A stretch of DNA of 64,000 bases from JAJEEA01 sp965116765 (GCA_965116765.1 OZ220718.1:5518001-5582000); one strand, 5' to 3'; shown: positions 1 through 13,640, numbered from the stretch's first letter. Translations and numbers: made by a program. The notes: a model not told the origin generated them from the sequence alone.

Positions 1-193
1 GGCGGCGAGAACGCACGCCGACAGCAGGCGTCCGGCCCCGCGGACTCGTCGACGGTCGGCCGGGAGGAGCGAGAAAGGGGAATTCGTCCGGGCGACCCGG
101 CGGATGCGTAGATGCACTAAGTGCTCCTTCACTGGTTTCGCGGGGTTTCGCCGGCCCGGCGGGCCGGCGGGTGGTTGCAGGTCCGTCCTCGTG

Positions 194-769
194 CTACTGC
201 ACGGTGACCGAGCGAATCTCGACGGTCGTGTTCGGCACGTCGTTGAACGGCCCGCGGCGCCCCGTCGACACCCCCTCGATCCGATCGACGACGTCCATGC
301 CGTCGGTGACCCGGCCGAACACCGCGTAGCCGTAGCTTCCGGGGTCGGTGCCGCGGTTGTTCAGCCCGGAGTTGTCGACGGTGTTGATGAAGAACTGGGC
401 GGTGGCGCTGTCGACGACGTTGGTGCGGGCCATCGCCAGCGTGCCCCGGTCGTTCGAGAGTCCGTTCGTCGCCTCGTTCCGGATCGGGGCGCGGGTCTCC
501 TTCCTCTGCAAGTCGGCCGTCATGCCGCCACCCTGGATCATGAAGCCCCTGATCACCCGATGGAAGATGGTGCCGTCGTAGAAGCCGCTCTCCGCGTAGG
601 CGAGGAAGTTGGCCACCGAGACCGGCGCGCTCCGGCGGTCGAGCTCGGCGGTGATGGAGCCCAGGCTGGTCTCGATCACGACGACGGGGTTCTGGGCCGC
701 GGCGGGCGGGGCGGTCAGGATGGCGGCGAGGCCGCAGATCACGAGGAACGAGAGAGGTCGATGCGACAT
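194..769 (-). CDS. Secreted cyclophilin-type peptidyl-prolyl cis-trans isomerase
   Basis: A 191-residue protein that would catalyse cis-trans isomerisation of Xaa-Pro bonds in exported proteins. Residues 1-26 form a Sec signal peptide ending in AAAQ, so it is probably periplasmic. The cyclophilin core is clear: FHRVIRGFMIQGGG at 69-82 (catalytic Arg71, Gln79), the AQFFIN strand at 124-129 and YAVFGRV at 148-154. I chose the ATG at 769 because GGAGG lies just upstream and the signal peptide begins there; an in-frame upstream extension has no protein-like character. It is transcribed away from the DUF349 gene and is the first gene of the window. The family assignment is firm; the client proteins are unknown. 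Confidence 0.93.
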   Translation of the reverse strand: MSHRPLSFLVICGLAAILTAPPAAAQNPVVVIETSLGSITAELDRRSAPVSVANFLAYAESGFYDGTIFHRVIRGFMIQGGGMTADLQRKETRAPIRNEATNGLSNDRGTLAMARTNVVDSATAQFFINTVDNSGLNNRGTDPGSYGYAVFGRVTDGMDVVDRIEGVSTGRRGPFNDVPNTTVEIRSVTVQ

Positions 770-1117
770 GAAGGGGCCTCCTTTGGCCGTTGGAGCGGCG
801 GTTCGCCCGTTCGGGAGCGATGAAGCGTCCCCGGACGCCCCGCACCGTCGGGGGCGACGAGTGGCTTGGTCCGGGAGCGGCCGATGCCGCTCATCCAATT
901 ATCTGATACGTTTGATCCAATTGCGTGGATTTCTTGGGCCGCCCCCCGGCCCGTCAGTGGCCCGGCGCCCGATCTGGTCCCGAGTACGCGCCACCCTCCA
1001 CTTTTGGCCCCGAGTATGCATAATTCTCCTTGGCGCTGTCCAGTGGCGCCGACGGCGGTCGCCGGCGGCCCACGGCGCCCGGACCCACGGACGAACTGAG
1101 CGGGACCATACAGCCTC
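770..1117. other. Divergent intergenic region, no gene seen
   Basis: About 350 bases separate the divergent cyclophilin and DUF349 genes. Positions 891-935 are clearly more A+T-rich than the surroundings and carry a direct repeat of ATCCAATT; this is the likeliest promoter zone. I could not fit a convincing -35/-10 pair in either direction. No coding potential consistent with a known family was seen. Confidence 0.4.
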
Positions 1118-4100
1118 ATGAGTTTGCTCGACCGATTGCGCGGCCAGCCGGGTTGGCAGCACGAGGATCCGCTGGTGCGGGCCTCGGCCGTGGACGACCT
1201 GGAGAACGACGCCCAGGACGTGTTCGAGGCCATTGCATCCGAGGATGCCGACCCCGGGGTGCGGCTGGCCGCCGTCGTTCGGTTGTCCGACCCCGCGACC
1301 ATCGGGCGGATCGCGCGGACGGACCCGGACGGCCATGTCCGGGACGAGGCGATCTCGATGCTGCGGGCAATCGCGGTCGAGGCGGCGGAGCCCGATGCGG
1401 GCGAGGCCGCCCTCGCGGGACTGTCCGAGGAGCGCGATCTCGGCGAGGTGGCCCGGACCGCCCGCATCGAGGCGGTCAGCCGCTCGGCCCTCGGGCGGCT
1501 CGATTCCCAGAAGGCGATCGGCGCCGTCGCCCGGCGATCGACGCATCGCGCGGTGCGGGGGGCGGCCCTCGACCGGCTCGACGATCGCAGCGAGCTGGCC
1601 GCGGTGGCGATCAAGACCGACCATCGCGAGATCGCCCTCGCCGCGTTCGATCGGCTCGCCCCACTGGGTGCCGTCGACCGCGACCTCCTGAGGACCGTCG
1701 CCGTCCGCGCCCGCACGAAGCCGGTGTCGCGGCGGGCGAGGGCCGCCCTCGCCGATATCGACGCCCAGCCCGCCCCCCTGACCGCGGACGAGCGGCGGCG
1801 GCGGCGCGAGGAGCTGTGCGAGCGCGTCGAGGCGCTGGCCGGGGTCCAGCAGTGGGACGCCGTGACCGCCGCGCTCGATCAGGCCGAGCGCGACTGGCGG
1901 GACCTGGCGGAAGAAGACGAAGCGCCTGCTGGCGACGACGCGTCCGTCGGCCCCGCGGAGCCGGTCGTCTCCGAGGGGCGCGCCGCCGCCGAGGAGCCGG
2001 TCGCCGCCGAGAAGCCGGTCGCCGCCGAGGAGCCGGTTGCGGCCGAGGAGCCGGCCGCGGCCGACGGTGAGGCGTCCCCGGCGGCCGGCGCCCCGGCCCC
2101 GGCCGAGACCGCGGCCGCGCAGACCGACGCCGATGCCGCGGTTGCGGCACGGTGGCGGGCGGCGGTGGCGGCGGGGCTCGACCACCTGGGGCGTCTCGAT
2201 GCGGCGCGGAGCGCCGCCGACCGGCGTCGTCAGGTCCGCAGCGATGCCCTCGCGTCGCGCGTCGCGCTGTGCGACCGGCTGACCGCGCTCGCGGCCGACG
2301 AGACGCGGGACGCCGACGCCCTCGCGGCCGAGATCGGGGTCGTGCGCGCGGAGTGGACGGCGCTGCCCGACGTTCCGTCCGTCGGCGGCGATGGCGCCGC
2401 CGATGACGGGACGGCCGAGGACGATCGTACGGGCGGAGACGCCACCCAGGTCGAGCGGCGGTTCGCCGATCTGGCGGCGGCGGCCGAGCGTCAGGTCGAG
2501 CGGCGCCGTACCGCCGCGGACCGCGTCGTCCGGCTGGCGGCGCTGGCGGAGAAGCTCGAGGCGGTGAGCGCGACCGAGAGCCCGGAGGAGCTGACGACCG
2601 GGTGGAAGGCGCCCCACGCCGAGTGGGCGGCGTTGGCTGGCGAGTCCACGCCGGCCGAGCTGGCCGAGCTGGCCCCGCGGGTGGCGGCGGCGGAACAGAA
2701 GCGGGGCGACCGGTTGTTCGCGGCCCGCGAGGCCCGGCGCCGCCGCGAGCAGGCCAATCTCGTCAAGCAGAAGGCCCGGTGCGACGAGATCGAGCGGGCG
2801 CTCGCCGACGAGCAGCTCACGCTGAAGGACGCCGAGCACTTTCTCCGTCTCACCCGTTCCCTGCTCGGCAATCTGGGGCGGTTGCCGACCCGCCAGGACC
2901 GCGAGACCCTCACGGATCGACTCCGCGCCGCCCAGACCGGGTTGACCGGCCGGCTGCGGGAGCTGCGTGCGCTCGTCGAGTGGAAGCAGTGGGCCAACGT
3001 CGGCGTGCAGGCGGCCCTCTGCCAGCGCCTCGAAGCGCTCGCCGCGCGCGACGAGGAGGACGACGAGGCGTTCGCCCGCGAGTTCCGGCAGATCATGAAC
3101 GAGTGGCGGCAGGCCAGCGACGTCGCCCGGGACGAAGGGAACGACGTCTGGCAGCGCTTCAAGACCGCCCACGACGCGCTCTATCCCCGTTTCGAGGCGT
3201 ACCGGACGGTCAAGGACGCGGCGCGCGGCGACAACCTCGCGAAGAAGGTGGCGCTGTGCGAGGAGGCGGAGCGGCTGGCCGACTCCACCGAGTGGATCAA
3301 GGTCGCGCAGCGCATGACCGAGCTCCAGGAGCAGTGGAAGCAGGTGGGGCCGGCGACCCGCAAGGACGAGCGCGAGGTCTGGAACCGGTTCCGGGCCGCC
3401 TGCGGCCATTTCTTCCGGCGGCGCCGGCAGGACCTCGCGGAGCGCAAGGAGGTCTGGGCGAAGAACGCGCAGCTGAAGGAGGAGCTGTGCGGCAAGGCGG
3501 AGGCGCTGGCCGACGAGACCGACCTCGAGGCGGCCAAGGCCGCGGTCAGGCAGCTGCAGGCCGAGTGGAAGACGGTGGGGCCGGTGCGGCGCTCGCGCTC
3601 CGAGACGTTGTGGCAGCGCTTCCGCGCTGCGTGCGACCAGGTCTTTGTGCGGGCGCGCGAGGCGGTGGACGCCCCCTACGTCGAGCACATCCGGGCCCGG
3701 GCCGCCCTGTGCGAACGTCTGGAGGCGCTCGCCACCGACGCTGGCGGCGAGGAGGTCGCCGCTGCCGGTCCGCCGCCGCCGCTGCCGGCGAGGAGGGCGC
3801 CGCTGCCGGTCCGCCGCCCGCCGCTGCCGGCGAGGCGGTCGCCGCTGCCGGCCCGCCCGCCGCTGCCGGCGACGCGGTCGCCGCTGCCGGCCCGCCGCCC
3901 GCCGCCGCCCGGCGAGGCGGTCGCCGCTGCCGGCCCGCCCGCCGCTCCGCCGCCCGCCGCTGCCGGCGAGGCGGTCGCCGCTGCCGGCCCGCCCGCCGCT
4001 GGCGGCGAGGAGGTCGCCGCTGTTGGCCCGCCCGCCGCTGGTGGCGAGGCGGTCGCGGCTGCCGGTCCGCCGCCCGCCGCTGCCGGCCCACCGCCCGCCG

Positions 4101-4708
4101 CTGGTGGCGAGGCGGTCGCGGCTGCCGGTCCGCCGCCCGCCGCTGGTGGCGAGGCGGTCGCCGCTGCCGGCCCGCCGCCCGATCTCGCCGCGGCGGTCGA
4201 GGCCGCACGGACCGAGTGGCGCGCCATGGAGCCGATACCGAGGCCGCAGGAGCGCAGCCTGACCGCGCGGTTCGACACCGCCGTCGGCCGCATCGTCGAT
4301 CGGTTTCCCGACGCCTTCGCCGGCACGGACCTCGACCCCCTGCGCCACGTCCCGGCGCTCGAGCGGCTCTGCGAACGCGTCGAGTCGATGATCCGGGAGG
4401 CGGCGGGCGCCGCACCCGCGGACGAGCGCTCGCCGTCGGAGATTCTCGCCGCGCGGCTGCGGGAGGCGCTGGCCAGCAACACCATGGGCGGCCGGGCCGA
4501 TGCCGACGCGAAGCGGCGGGAGGATGCGGAGACGGTGAGGCGGCTGCAGGCCGAGCGGCGGGCGCTGGGGGTGATACCGGGCGAGACCGGGCACCAGCTC
4601 TCCGAGCGATTCCGTGCGGCGTGCGACCGCTACTTCAAGCTGAATCCGCCCCCGCCCTCGCCGCCGGGGACGTCCGAAGCCGCGCGGCGGCGGGCCCCGT
4701 CGCGGTGA
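1118..4708 (+). CDS. Giant DUF349-repeat protein with N-terminal HEAT-like region
   Basis: This 1196-residue alanine/arginine-rich cytosolic protein has no export signal. Residues 1-230 look like short HEAT-like helical pairs (repeated ALxRLDDR / AVAR patterns). From about 235 onward there are several DUF349 three-helix units, best seen as LCEEAERLADSTEWIKVAQ, then QEQWKQVGPATRKDEREVWNRFRAAC, and again QAEWKTVGPVRRSRSETLWQRFRAAC. DUF349 is a family of unknown biochemical function. Two low-complexity inserts interrupt it: an EEPVAAE-type linker near 287-325 and a long A/G/P/R tandem repeat at about 875-1021. The second sits in the middle of a DUF349 unit (LCERLEALATDA before it, EARTEWRAMEPIPRPQERSLTARF after it). 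The ATG at 1118 has only a weak purine-rich site upstream. A minus-strand open frame spans almost the whole gene but is a GC-skew shadow. Confidence 0.85.
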   Translation: MSLLDRLRGQPGWQHEDPLVRASAVDDLENDAQDVFEAIASEDADPGVRLAAVVRLSDPATIGRIARTDPDGHVRDEAISMLRAIAVEAAEPDAGEAALAGLSEERDLGEVARTARIEAVSRSALGRLDSQKAIGAVARRSTHRAVRGAALDRLDDRSELAAVAIKTDHREIALAAFDRLAPLGAVDRDLLRTVAVRARTKPVSRRARAALADIDAQPAPLTADERRRRREELCERVEALAGVQQWDAVTAALDQAERDWRDLAEEDEAPAGDDASVGPAEPVVSEGRAAAEEPVAAEKPVAAEEPVAAEEPAAADGEASPAAGAPAPAETAAAQTDADAAVAARWRAAVAAGLDHLGRLDAARSAADRRRQVRSDALASRVALCDRLTALAADETRDADALAAEIGVVRAEWTALPDVPSVGGDGAADDGTAEDDRTGGDATQVERRFADLAAAAERQVERRRTAADRVVRLAALAEKLEAVSATESPEELTTGWKAPHAEWAALAGESTPAELAELAPRVAAAEQKRGDRLFAAREARRRREQANLVKQKARCDEIERALADEQLTLKDAEHFLRLTRSLLGNLGRLPTRQDRETLTDRLRAAQTGLTGRLRELRALVEWKQWANVGVQAALCQRLEALAARDEEDDEAFAREFRQIMNEWRQASDVARDEGNDVWQRFKTAHDALYPRFEAYRTVKDAARGDNLAKKVALCEEAERLADSTEWIKVAQRMTELQEQWKQVGPATRKDEREVWNRFRAACGHFFRRRRQDLAERKEVWAKNAQLKEELCGKAEALADETDLEAAKAAVRQLQAEWKTVGPVRRSRSETLWQRFRAACDQVFVRAREAVDAPYVEHIRARAALCERLEALATDAGGEEVAAAGPPPPLPARRAPLPVRRPPLPARRSPLPARPPLPATRSPLPARRPPPPGEAVAAAGPPAAPPPAAAGEAVAAAGPPAAGGEEVAAVGPPAAGGEAVAAAGPPPAAAGPPPAAGGEAVAAAGPPPAAGGEAVAAAGPPPDLAAAVEAARTEWRAMEPIPRPQERSLTARFDTAVGRIVDRFPDAFAGTDLDPLRHVPALERLCERVESMIREAAGAAPADERSPSEILAARLREALASNTMGGRADADAKRREDAETVRRLQAERRALGVIPGETGHQLSERFRAACDRYFKLNPPPPSPPGTSEAARRRAPSR
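3740..4180 (+). repeat. In-gene tandem repeat, 39/42-bp units, with compensating frame shifts
   Basis: About ten imperfect copies of a unit that starts GCTGsCGGCGAGGCGGTCGCC and ends CCGCCC(GCC)GCC. Most units are 39 or 42 bp, which keeps frame, but the first full unit (3740-3780) is 41 bp. From 3781 to about 3912 the same repeat is therefore read in another frame (PLPARR/PLPARP). One extra base near 3905-3912 restores the original frame (GEAVAAAGPP). The net frame of the DUF349 gene is preserved. The array is almost pure G+C, so slippage in the genome or in sequencing is likely. Confidence 0.9.
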
Positions 4709-4928
4709 AGGGTCCCGTGGCGGCGGACGTCGCCGCGCCGCGATTGACGGTCGAGCGGAGCCCGACGAGGAGGTCGTCCGGCGCCCGCGGAGCGAGGGGC
4801 GCGGGTGGTCGCGGGCACCGCCGAGCCTCCATCACCGGCCGGATGCAGGCGCGGGCCGGGTCCCCTTGGCGGACCATCGCCGCACCGGCACGTCCCGCGC
4901 GCGACCCGGGATCGTGCCGACGCCGCCC

Positions 4929-9482
<4,554 letters not shown>

Positions 9483-9900
9483 CCCACGCCGACGCTTGGC
9501 GAACGACCCACTCGGCCCTCATCTCGCCGTCCACAAGCTCCTCTCCACCGATCGACCAGGAGTCTGCGCCGTAGAACGGCGCGGAGGGTCGGTGGGGCGC
9601 CAGGCGGAGGCCGCAGCGCGACCTTCCGGGCGCGTTCGGCGACGACCGTCGGGCGAGGCCGCGACCGTCGTTGTCGCCGCGATCCTGGCGCTGCCCGCCA
9701 CCCGACCGTCGGGCGTTCGCCCCGGACGCCCGGCGCAGGCGCATCCTCCGGAATGGGTCCGGCCCCCGCCGACTGCGTGCCACGGGATGCGAAAGACGCG
9801 CCGGCGCGATAATCTACGCGCCCGGCCATCATCGGCGCGTCCGAATGCTCGCGCCCGCGGCTGGCGGGCGATTCCCGGAACCCCGAAGGAGTCCTGAACG
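9483..9900. other. Intergenic region holding one dispersed-repeat copy
   Basis: Some 418 bases between lhr and the CMD gene. Apart from the palindromic repeat copy at 9556-9625, nothing convincing was found. The last 15 bases hold the AAGGAG ribosome binding site of the CMD gene at 9886-9891. Confidence 0.5.
9556..9625 (+). repeat. Dispersed palindromic repeat, copy 1
   Basis: Contains the hairpin core GTCTGCGCCGT-aga-ACGGCGCGGA, followed by GGTGGGGCGCCAGGCGGAGGCCG. This matches the copies at 10803, 25002 and 51960, allowing for a few substitutions. Orientation is called relative to the order hairpin, then GGTTGGGCGCC, then GGAGCCGAAGGCGACG. This copy has a degraded distal half. Confidence 0.7.
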
Positions 9901-10704
9901 ATGCTGACGAGAACCCGCTCAATCCACCTGGCCGTCGCGGCGGCCCTCTGCCTCTCCGGCCTCCCGTTCGGCGGCTCGGTCGCGCCCGCCGCCGCCCAGC
10001 AGGCCGAGGTCCCCGCCCTGCCCGCTCCCGATCTGTACGCCGGCTCGCCCTATCTCCGCGAGCTGCGGAACTCGCTGGTCTACGGCGAGGTCTGGGAGCG
10101 CCCCTACCTGTCCAAGCGCGACCGCAGCCTCATCACCATCGCCGTCCTCCAGGCGCTGGCCCGGGAGGAGCTGGCGATTCACATCCCCCGCGGGCTCGAC
10201 AACGGGCTGACCCCCGAGGAGATCTCCGAGATCATCCTGCACGTGACGTTCTACGCGGGGTGGCCGACCGGGGTGCAGGCGTCCGTGACCGCGGCGGAGG
10301 CGTTCGAGGCGCGCGGGCTGACCCTCGGCGACCTGCCGCGGGCCCCGGCGCTCGAGGCCGAGGTCACCACACCGGGCGGGCTCAGCGACGCCTACGCGGC
10401 TGTGCCCCGGCTGGGGGCGCTACGCAACAGCCTGCTCTACGGGGACATCTGGGAGCGGCCGCTGCTCTCGAAGCGCGACCGCAGCCTCGTCACGGTGGCT
10501 GTCAACCAGGCCCTCTACGTCACCAACGAGCTGCGCCTGCACATCGACCGGGCCCTCGACCAGAACGGCGTCCAGCCGCAGGAGCTCTCCGAGGTGGTCC
10601 TGCACGTGACGTTCTACGCGGGCTGGCCGGCCGCGGTGAACGCGGGCCGTCTGCTCACCGCCGCCTTCGAGGCGCGCGGCGTGGCGCTCGACGAGCTGCG
10701 ATAG
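9901..10704 (+). CDS. Secreted double carboxymuconolactone decarboxylase-like protein
   Basis: A 267-residue protein with a Sec signal peptide (cleavage after APAAA, near residue 33) and two tandem CMD domains. The two halves are clear repeats: ELRNSLVYGEVWERPYLSKRDRSLITIAV in the first and ALRNSLLYGDIWERPLLSKRDRSLVTVAV in the second. Each is followed by an EE(I/L)SE(I/V)(I/V)LHVTFYAGWP motif. The CxxC of AhpD-type peroxidase members is absent, so a decarboxylase/isomerase-like role is more likely than peroxidase. AAGGAG lies 9 bases before the ATG. The last 86 bases of this gene are duplicated immediately downstream. Substrate unknown. Confidence 0.88.
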   Translation: MLTRTRSIHLAVAAALCLSGLPFGGSVAPAAAQQAEVPALPAPDLYAGSPYLRELRNSLVYGEVWERPYLSKRDRSLITIAVLQALAREELAIHIPRGLDNGLTPEEISEIILHVTFYAGWPTGVQASVTAAEAFEARGLTLGDLPRAPALEAEVTTPGGLSDAYAAVPRLGALRNSLLYGDIWERPLLSKRDRSLVTVAVNQALYVTNELRLHIDRALDQNGVQPQELSEVVLHVTFYAGWPAAVNAGRLLTAAFEARGVALDELR

Positions 10705-10801
10705 AGGGGAGTCTGCGCGGGCTGGCCGGCCGCGGTGAACGCGGGCCGTCTGCTCACCGCCGCCTTCGAGGCGCGTGGCGTGGCGCTCGACGAGCTGCGA
10801 T
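10617..10801 (+). repeat. Tandem duplication of the CMD gene 3' end
   Basis: Bases 10617-10702 (the final codons of the CMD gene) recur at 10716-10801 with a single substitution visible (CGCGCGGC against CGCGTGGC). The spacer between them (10703-10715) contains GAGGGGAGTCTG, and a dispersed-repeat copy begins directly after the second unit. The second unit lies outside the gene and has no start codon of its own. Confidence 0.92.
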
Positions 10802-11071
10802 GGGAGTCCGCGCCGTAGAACGACGCGGACTGCTGAAGGGCTCGGTTGGGCGGCAGTCGGAGCCGAAGGCGACGGTTTCCGGGCCGGGAGTCTGCGCGAT
10901 CCTGCGGTCGCGTTGGGAGCGTCGCTGGCGCGAAGCTCCTGCGGCACGAGCGGATGGCCGTGGAAGCTCCGGCCGTAGCTGCGCCGGCCGGGCCGATTAC
11001 AGGTGAGTCTCGAAGCAGCGCGAGCCGCGCTCCGCTCGCGTTGCGCGTCCGTCCGTGAGTGGGCGGCGCGC
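10705..11071. other. Intergenic region with duplicated gene end and repeat copy
   Basis: Convergent intergenic space of 367 bases between the CMD gene (+) and the MBL hydrolase gene (-). It holds the second unit of the CMD 3'-end duplication and repeat copy 2. The remaining 180 bases show no recognisable gene and no clear rho-independent terminator. Confidence 0.5.
10803..10881 (+). repeat. Dispersed palindromic repeat, copy 2
   Basis: Reads GGAGTCCGCGCCGT-aga-ACGACGCGGACTgC, then CTCGGTTGGGCGGCAGTCGGAGCCGAAGGCGACGG in order, matching the order of copies 3 and 4. The hairpin carries one mismatch (ACGACGC). It abuts the duplicated CMD gene end, so the duplication and the repeat may share a history. 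Confidence 0.8.
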
Positions 11072-11959
11072 TCAGGGCAACGGCACGCAGAGGAGGTCCT
11101 CCGCCACGGTGATCGGCCCCCCGTAGGCCGCGCGCAGATACTCGAGGCTGTCGGCCAGGACCTGCGGCGAGGAGGTGGAAACGTGAGACGCGACCACCCG
11201 GCCGACGCCCGCGTCCGCGGCCAGCGCGCCCCAGACGCTCGGCGAGGCATGGAGGTCGACGCCCCTTCCGGTCGAGGCCTCGGCGCGGCCCAGATGCACC
11301 ACCAGCACGTCCACGTCCCGCACGAGCTCGACGAAGGTGGGATCCGAACCGTTCTGGTCGCTGCTGAACCCCACGCTGACGTCTCCCACGTCCACCCGGT
11401 ACCCCACGGCCGGCACGTCGGCGTGCGGCACCCCGATGCCGCGCACCCGGACGTCGCCGTCGCGCCAGACCTCGGCGGGCTCGCCGGTCGTGACGTCCAC
11501 GGTGACCGTATCGAGGTCGAGCCGGCCGCCGAGCACCCGGAAGACCCCACCCGGTCCGAACAGCCCGTCCAGCCAGTCGTTCAGCGACGGGAACGCCGCG
11601 CTCCCGGATGGGCCGGCGACCCGCAACCCGCCCCCGCCGGGCCACAGCAGCGCCGGCACCTCGGCGGAATGGTCGGGATGGAAGTGACTGAGCGCAAGCA
11701 GCCCCACGTCGCCGAGATCGGCGCCGGACGCATGGAAGCGCTGCTTGATGCCGCCGCCGGCGTCGACGAGGATGCGGCCGACGCCGTCGATCCACACGAG
11801 ATAGCCGGCCGAGGCCCGTCCGGAGGACGCGCCCGGTCCCCCCGAGCCCAGGATCTGGAGCTGCACGCCGGTCTCTCCGCACGCAGCCGCCGCCGGCTCG
11901 ACAGCCAGGAGAAGACCGAGGGCCGCGACGACCGCCGAGCGGACCATGCTTGTCACCAT
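11072..11959 (-). CDS. Exported metallo-beta-lactamase-fold hydrolase
   Basis: A 295-residue MBL-fold metal-dependent hydrolase with a signal peptide (MVTSMVRSAVVAALGLLLAV..., cleavage after AAA). The metal motif SHFHPDHS sits at about 91-98, preceded by a GSGGPGASSGRASAGYLV strand typical of the arylsulfatase/RNase Z-like branch. Later ligands are probably in GVPHADVPAVGYRVD, SSDQNGSD and ASHVS. The ATG at 11959 is chosen because GGAGG lies 8-9 bases upstream and the signal peptide starts there. It follows the MmgE/PrpD gene by 62 bases on the same strand, so the two are probably cotranscribed. The substrate cannot be read from sequence. Confidence 0.87.
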   Translation of the reverse strand: MVTSMVRSAVVAALGLLLAVEPAAAACGETGVQLQILGSGGPGASSGRASAGYLVWIDGVGRILVDAGGGIKQRFHASGADLGDVGLLALSHFHPDHSAEVPALLWPGGGGLRVAGPSGSAAFPSLNDWLDGLFGPGGVFRVLGGRLDLDTVTVDVTTGEPAEVWRDGDVRVRGIGVPHADVPAVGYRVDVGDVSVGFSSDQNGSDPTFVELVRDVDVLVVHLGRAEASTGRGVDLHASPSVWGALAADAGVGRVVASHVSTSSPQVLADSLEYLRAAYGGPITVAEDLLCVPLP

Positions 11960-12021
11960 CGGAGACCTCCGAAGAACCTGTTGCGCCACCGGATGCGGCT
12001 GACGCTCGCCGTCGGACATCC

Positions 12022-13521
12022 TTACGCCACCGTCAGCTCGACGAGCCGGTGGGCCGGGTCGAGCCCGTCGAGGCCCCGGCAGCTCGCGATGATGTCCTCG
12101 AACCGCGCGGCGGGGATGGGGAGGCCCGGGACGACGTCGCGGATGCGCCGCGCCTCCTCCTCGAAGTCCCAGATGAACTCGCGGCCCGTGGCCTGCCGGG
12201 TGTAGCTGCGTCCGTCCCTGGTGAAGACGGTGATGCGCGGGCCGAAGAGGGTCATCTCGTGGGACGGGATGATCGTGACCCGGTGCATGAGGTCGAGCAC
12301 CTCCGGCGGGTCGGGCGCCCCCGCCAGCAACGGGAAGCCGCGGCGCACGACCCCGTAGGCGGCGTAGTACCGCGTGCTGCCCACGGCGGCCTCGCCGAGG
12401 TCCTCGCGCCGGGTGGGGAAGGCGGGGCTCGGGTACTGGGTCTCCAGCCAGTTCACCACCGCCTCGACCCGGTCGACGTCCTCGTAGGTGATGCCGTGCT
12501 CCTCGCAGAGCTGCGCGGTGACGTCGACGTGGGCGATGTTGTAGCCGGCCGTCGAGTAGATGCGGTAGAGGGTCTCCAGGAGCAGCCATTCCTCGCCGAG
12601 CCCCGTCGTGAGCGCGTCGAGGCTGGCGCGGGTGTCGCCGACGAAGCTGTAGGTCAGGTCGCCCCGGTTGTTGCCGGCGTAGGCGTGGTAGAAGCCGGCG
12701 TCGCCCTCCAGGGCCGCCTCGCCCGCCGCCCGGCCCTGCCGCGCCAGCGCCACCGCGAGCATGGCGTTGCGCGCGGCGGCGCTCTCCCGGAGGCCGCGGG
12801 CCTCGAGGTTGCTCCCGGCGAGGTTGACGCAGAGGCCGATGGCGTTCGTCGTCTCGTCCTCGTTGAGGCGCATGATCTTCGCGGCGGCGACGGCGGCCCC
12901 GAAGATGCCGAAGACGGGCCCGGCGTGGAAGCCGCGCGCCATCATCGTCGGGATGAAGTCGGCGGCCATCCGCTCCATCACCTCGTAGCCGGCCGCGAGG
13001 CCGGTGACGAGGTCGCGCCCGGAGGCGCCCTCGGCCTGGGCCGCCGCGAAGGCGCAGGGGACGATGCACGTGCCGGGATGCAGGAGCATGCGGAACGTGT
13101 CCCACTTGCCGCCGGCCAGGATCAGCTCGGCGTTGGCGAAGACCGCGCCCGCCTTCGTGGCCCTCGCGCCGTCCACCATCACGGTGACGCCGGCCGGCGC
13201 GCCGCCCTCCTCCCGGGTGACGAGCTCGACGGCCTGCCGCCCCGCCGGCAACTGCGAGCCGAGGAGGGCGGACGCGAGGGCCTGGAGCGTGAGCCCCTTC
13301 GCGCGGTCGACCACCTCCGGGGGCAGGTCGTCGTAGCGCAGGCCGGTGACCCAGCGGGCGAACTCCCGGCTGATGGAGTCGGCCGGGTCGGTTCGTGCAG
13401 CGCCGCCCGGCTGCATCGCCCGCGCGGCCGGGGCGAACGGCGTCGCCATCCCGGTCCCGAGCAACCCGCCGGCCGCGACCGCGCTCTGCAACAGGCTCCG
13501 CCGCGTCAGTCCAGCTCTCAT
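12022..13521 (-). CDS. Tat-exported MmgE/PrpD family protein
   Basis: A 499-residue member of the MmgE/PrpD (2-methylcitrate dehydratase-like) family. The N-terminus MRAGLTRRSLLQSAVAAGGLLGTGM is a twin-arginine signal, so the protein is probably exported folded, which is unusual relative to cytosolic PrpD. Family features are visible: FARWVTGLRYDDLPPEVVDRAKGLTLQAL near the mature N-terminus, HPGTCIVPCAFAAAQ, GFHAGPVFGIFGAAVAAAKI and AHVDVTAQLCEEHGITYEDVD. I start at ATG 13521 rather than the upstream in-frame codon at 13557 because the Tat motif begins there. It lies upstream of the MBL hydrolase and divergent from the PQQ dehydrogenase. The reaction may be a dehydration or isomerisation, but the substrate is not known. 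Confidence 0.9.
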   Translation of the reverse strand: MRAGLTRRSLLQSAVAAGGLLGTGMATPFAPAARAMQPGGAARTDPADSISREFARWVTGLRYDDLPPEVVDRAKGLTLQALASALLGSQLPAGRQAVELVTREEGGAPAGVTVMVDGARATKAGAVFANAELILAGGKWDTFRMLLHPGTCIVPCAFAAAQAEGASGRDLVTGLAAGYEVMERMAADFIPTMMARGFHAGPVFGIFGAAVAAAKIMRLNEDETTNAIGLCVNLAGSNLEARGLRESAAARNAMLAVALARQGRAAGEAALEGDAGFYHAYAGNNRGDLTYSFVGDTRASLDALTTGLGEEWLLLETLYRIYSTAGYNIAHVDVTAQLCEEHGITYEDVDRVEAVVNWLETQYPSPAFPTRREDLGEAAVGSTRYYAAYGVVRRGFPLLAGAPDPPEVLDLMHRVTIIPSHEMTLFGPRITVFTRDGRSYTRQATGREFIWDFEEEARRIRDVVPGLPIPAARFEDIIASCRGLDGLDPAHRLVELTVA

Positions 13522-13640
13522 GGTGACAGGGACGCTACCACCGGCGGGATTCCGCAATCAAGCGGTTGCGGACTTTCCGGCGATTCGTCGGGGTCAGCCA
13601 TGTAGACTACGGGCATTCCGACCGAACAGGGGGTGGCGAC

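Noticed and set aside
899..4594. A 1231-codon open frame on the minus strand across the DUF349 gene
   Set aside because: The composition is Arg/Gly/Leu-rich without any domain, and it mirrors the codon pattern of the real plus-strand gene, as is common at this GC content. The plus-strand frame has recognisable DUF349 motifs.
4866..4928. TTG start for lhr giving exactly 1538 residues
   Set aside because: The extra 21 residues are low-complexity, and the agreement with the E. coli Lhr length is not evidence for the start codon. ATG 4929 is preferred.
10887..11071. Further GAGTCTGCGCG phrase at 10887 as a fifth repeat copy
   Set aside because: Only the first 11 bases match; neither the hairpin nor the GGAGCCGAAGGCGACG tail follows.
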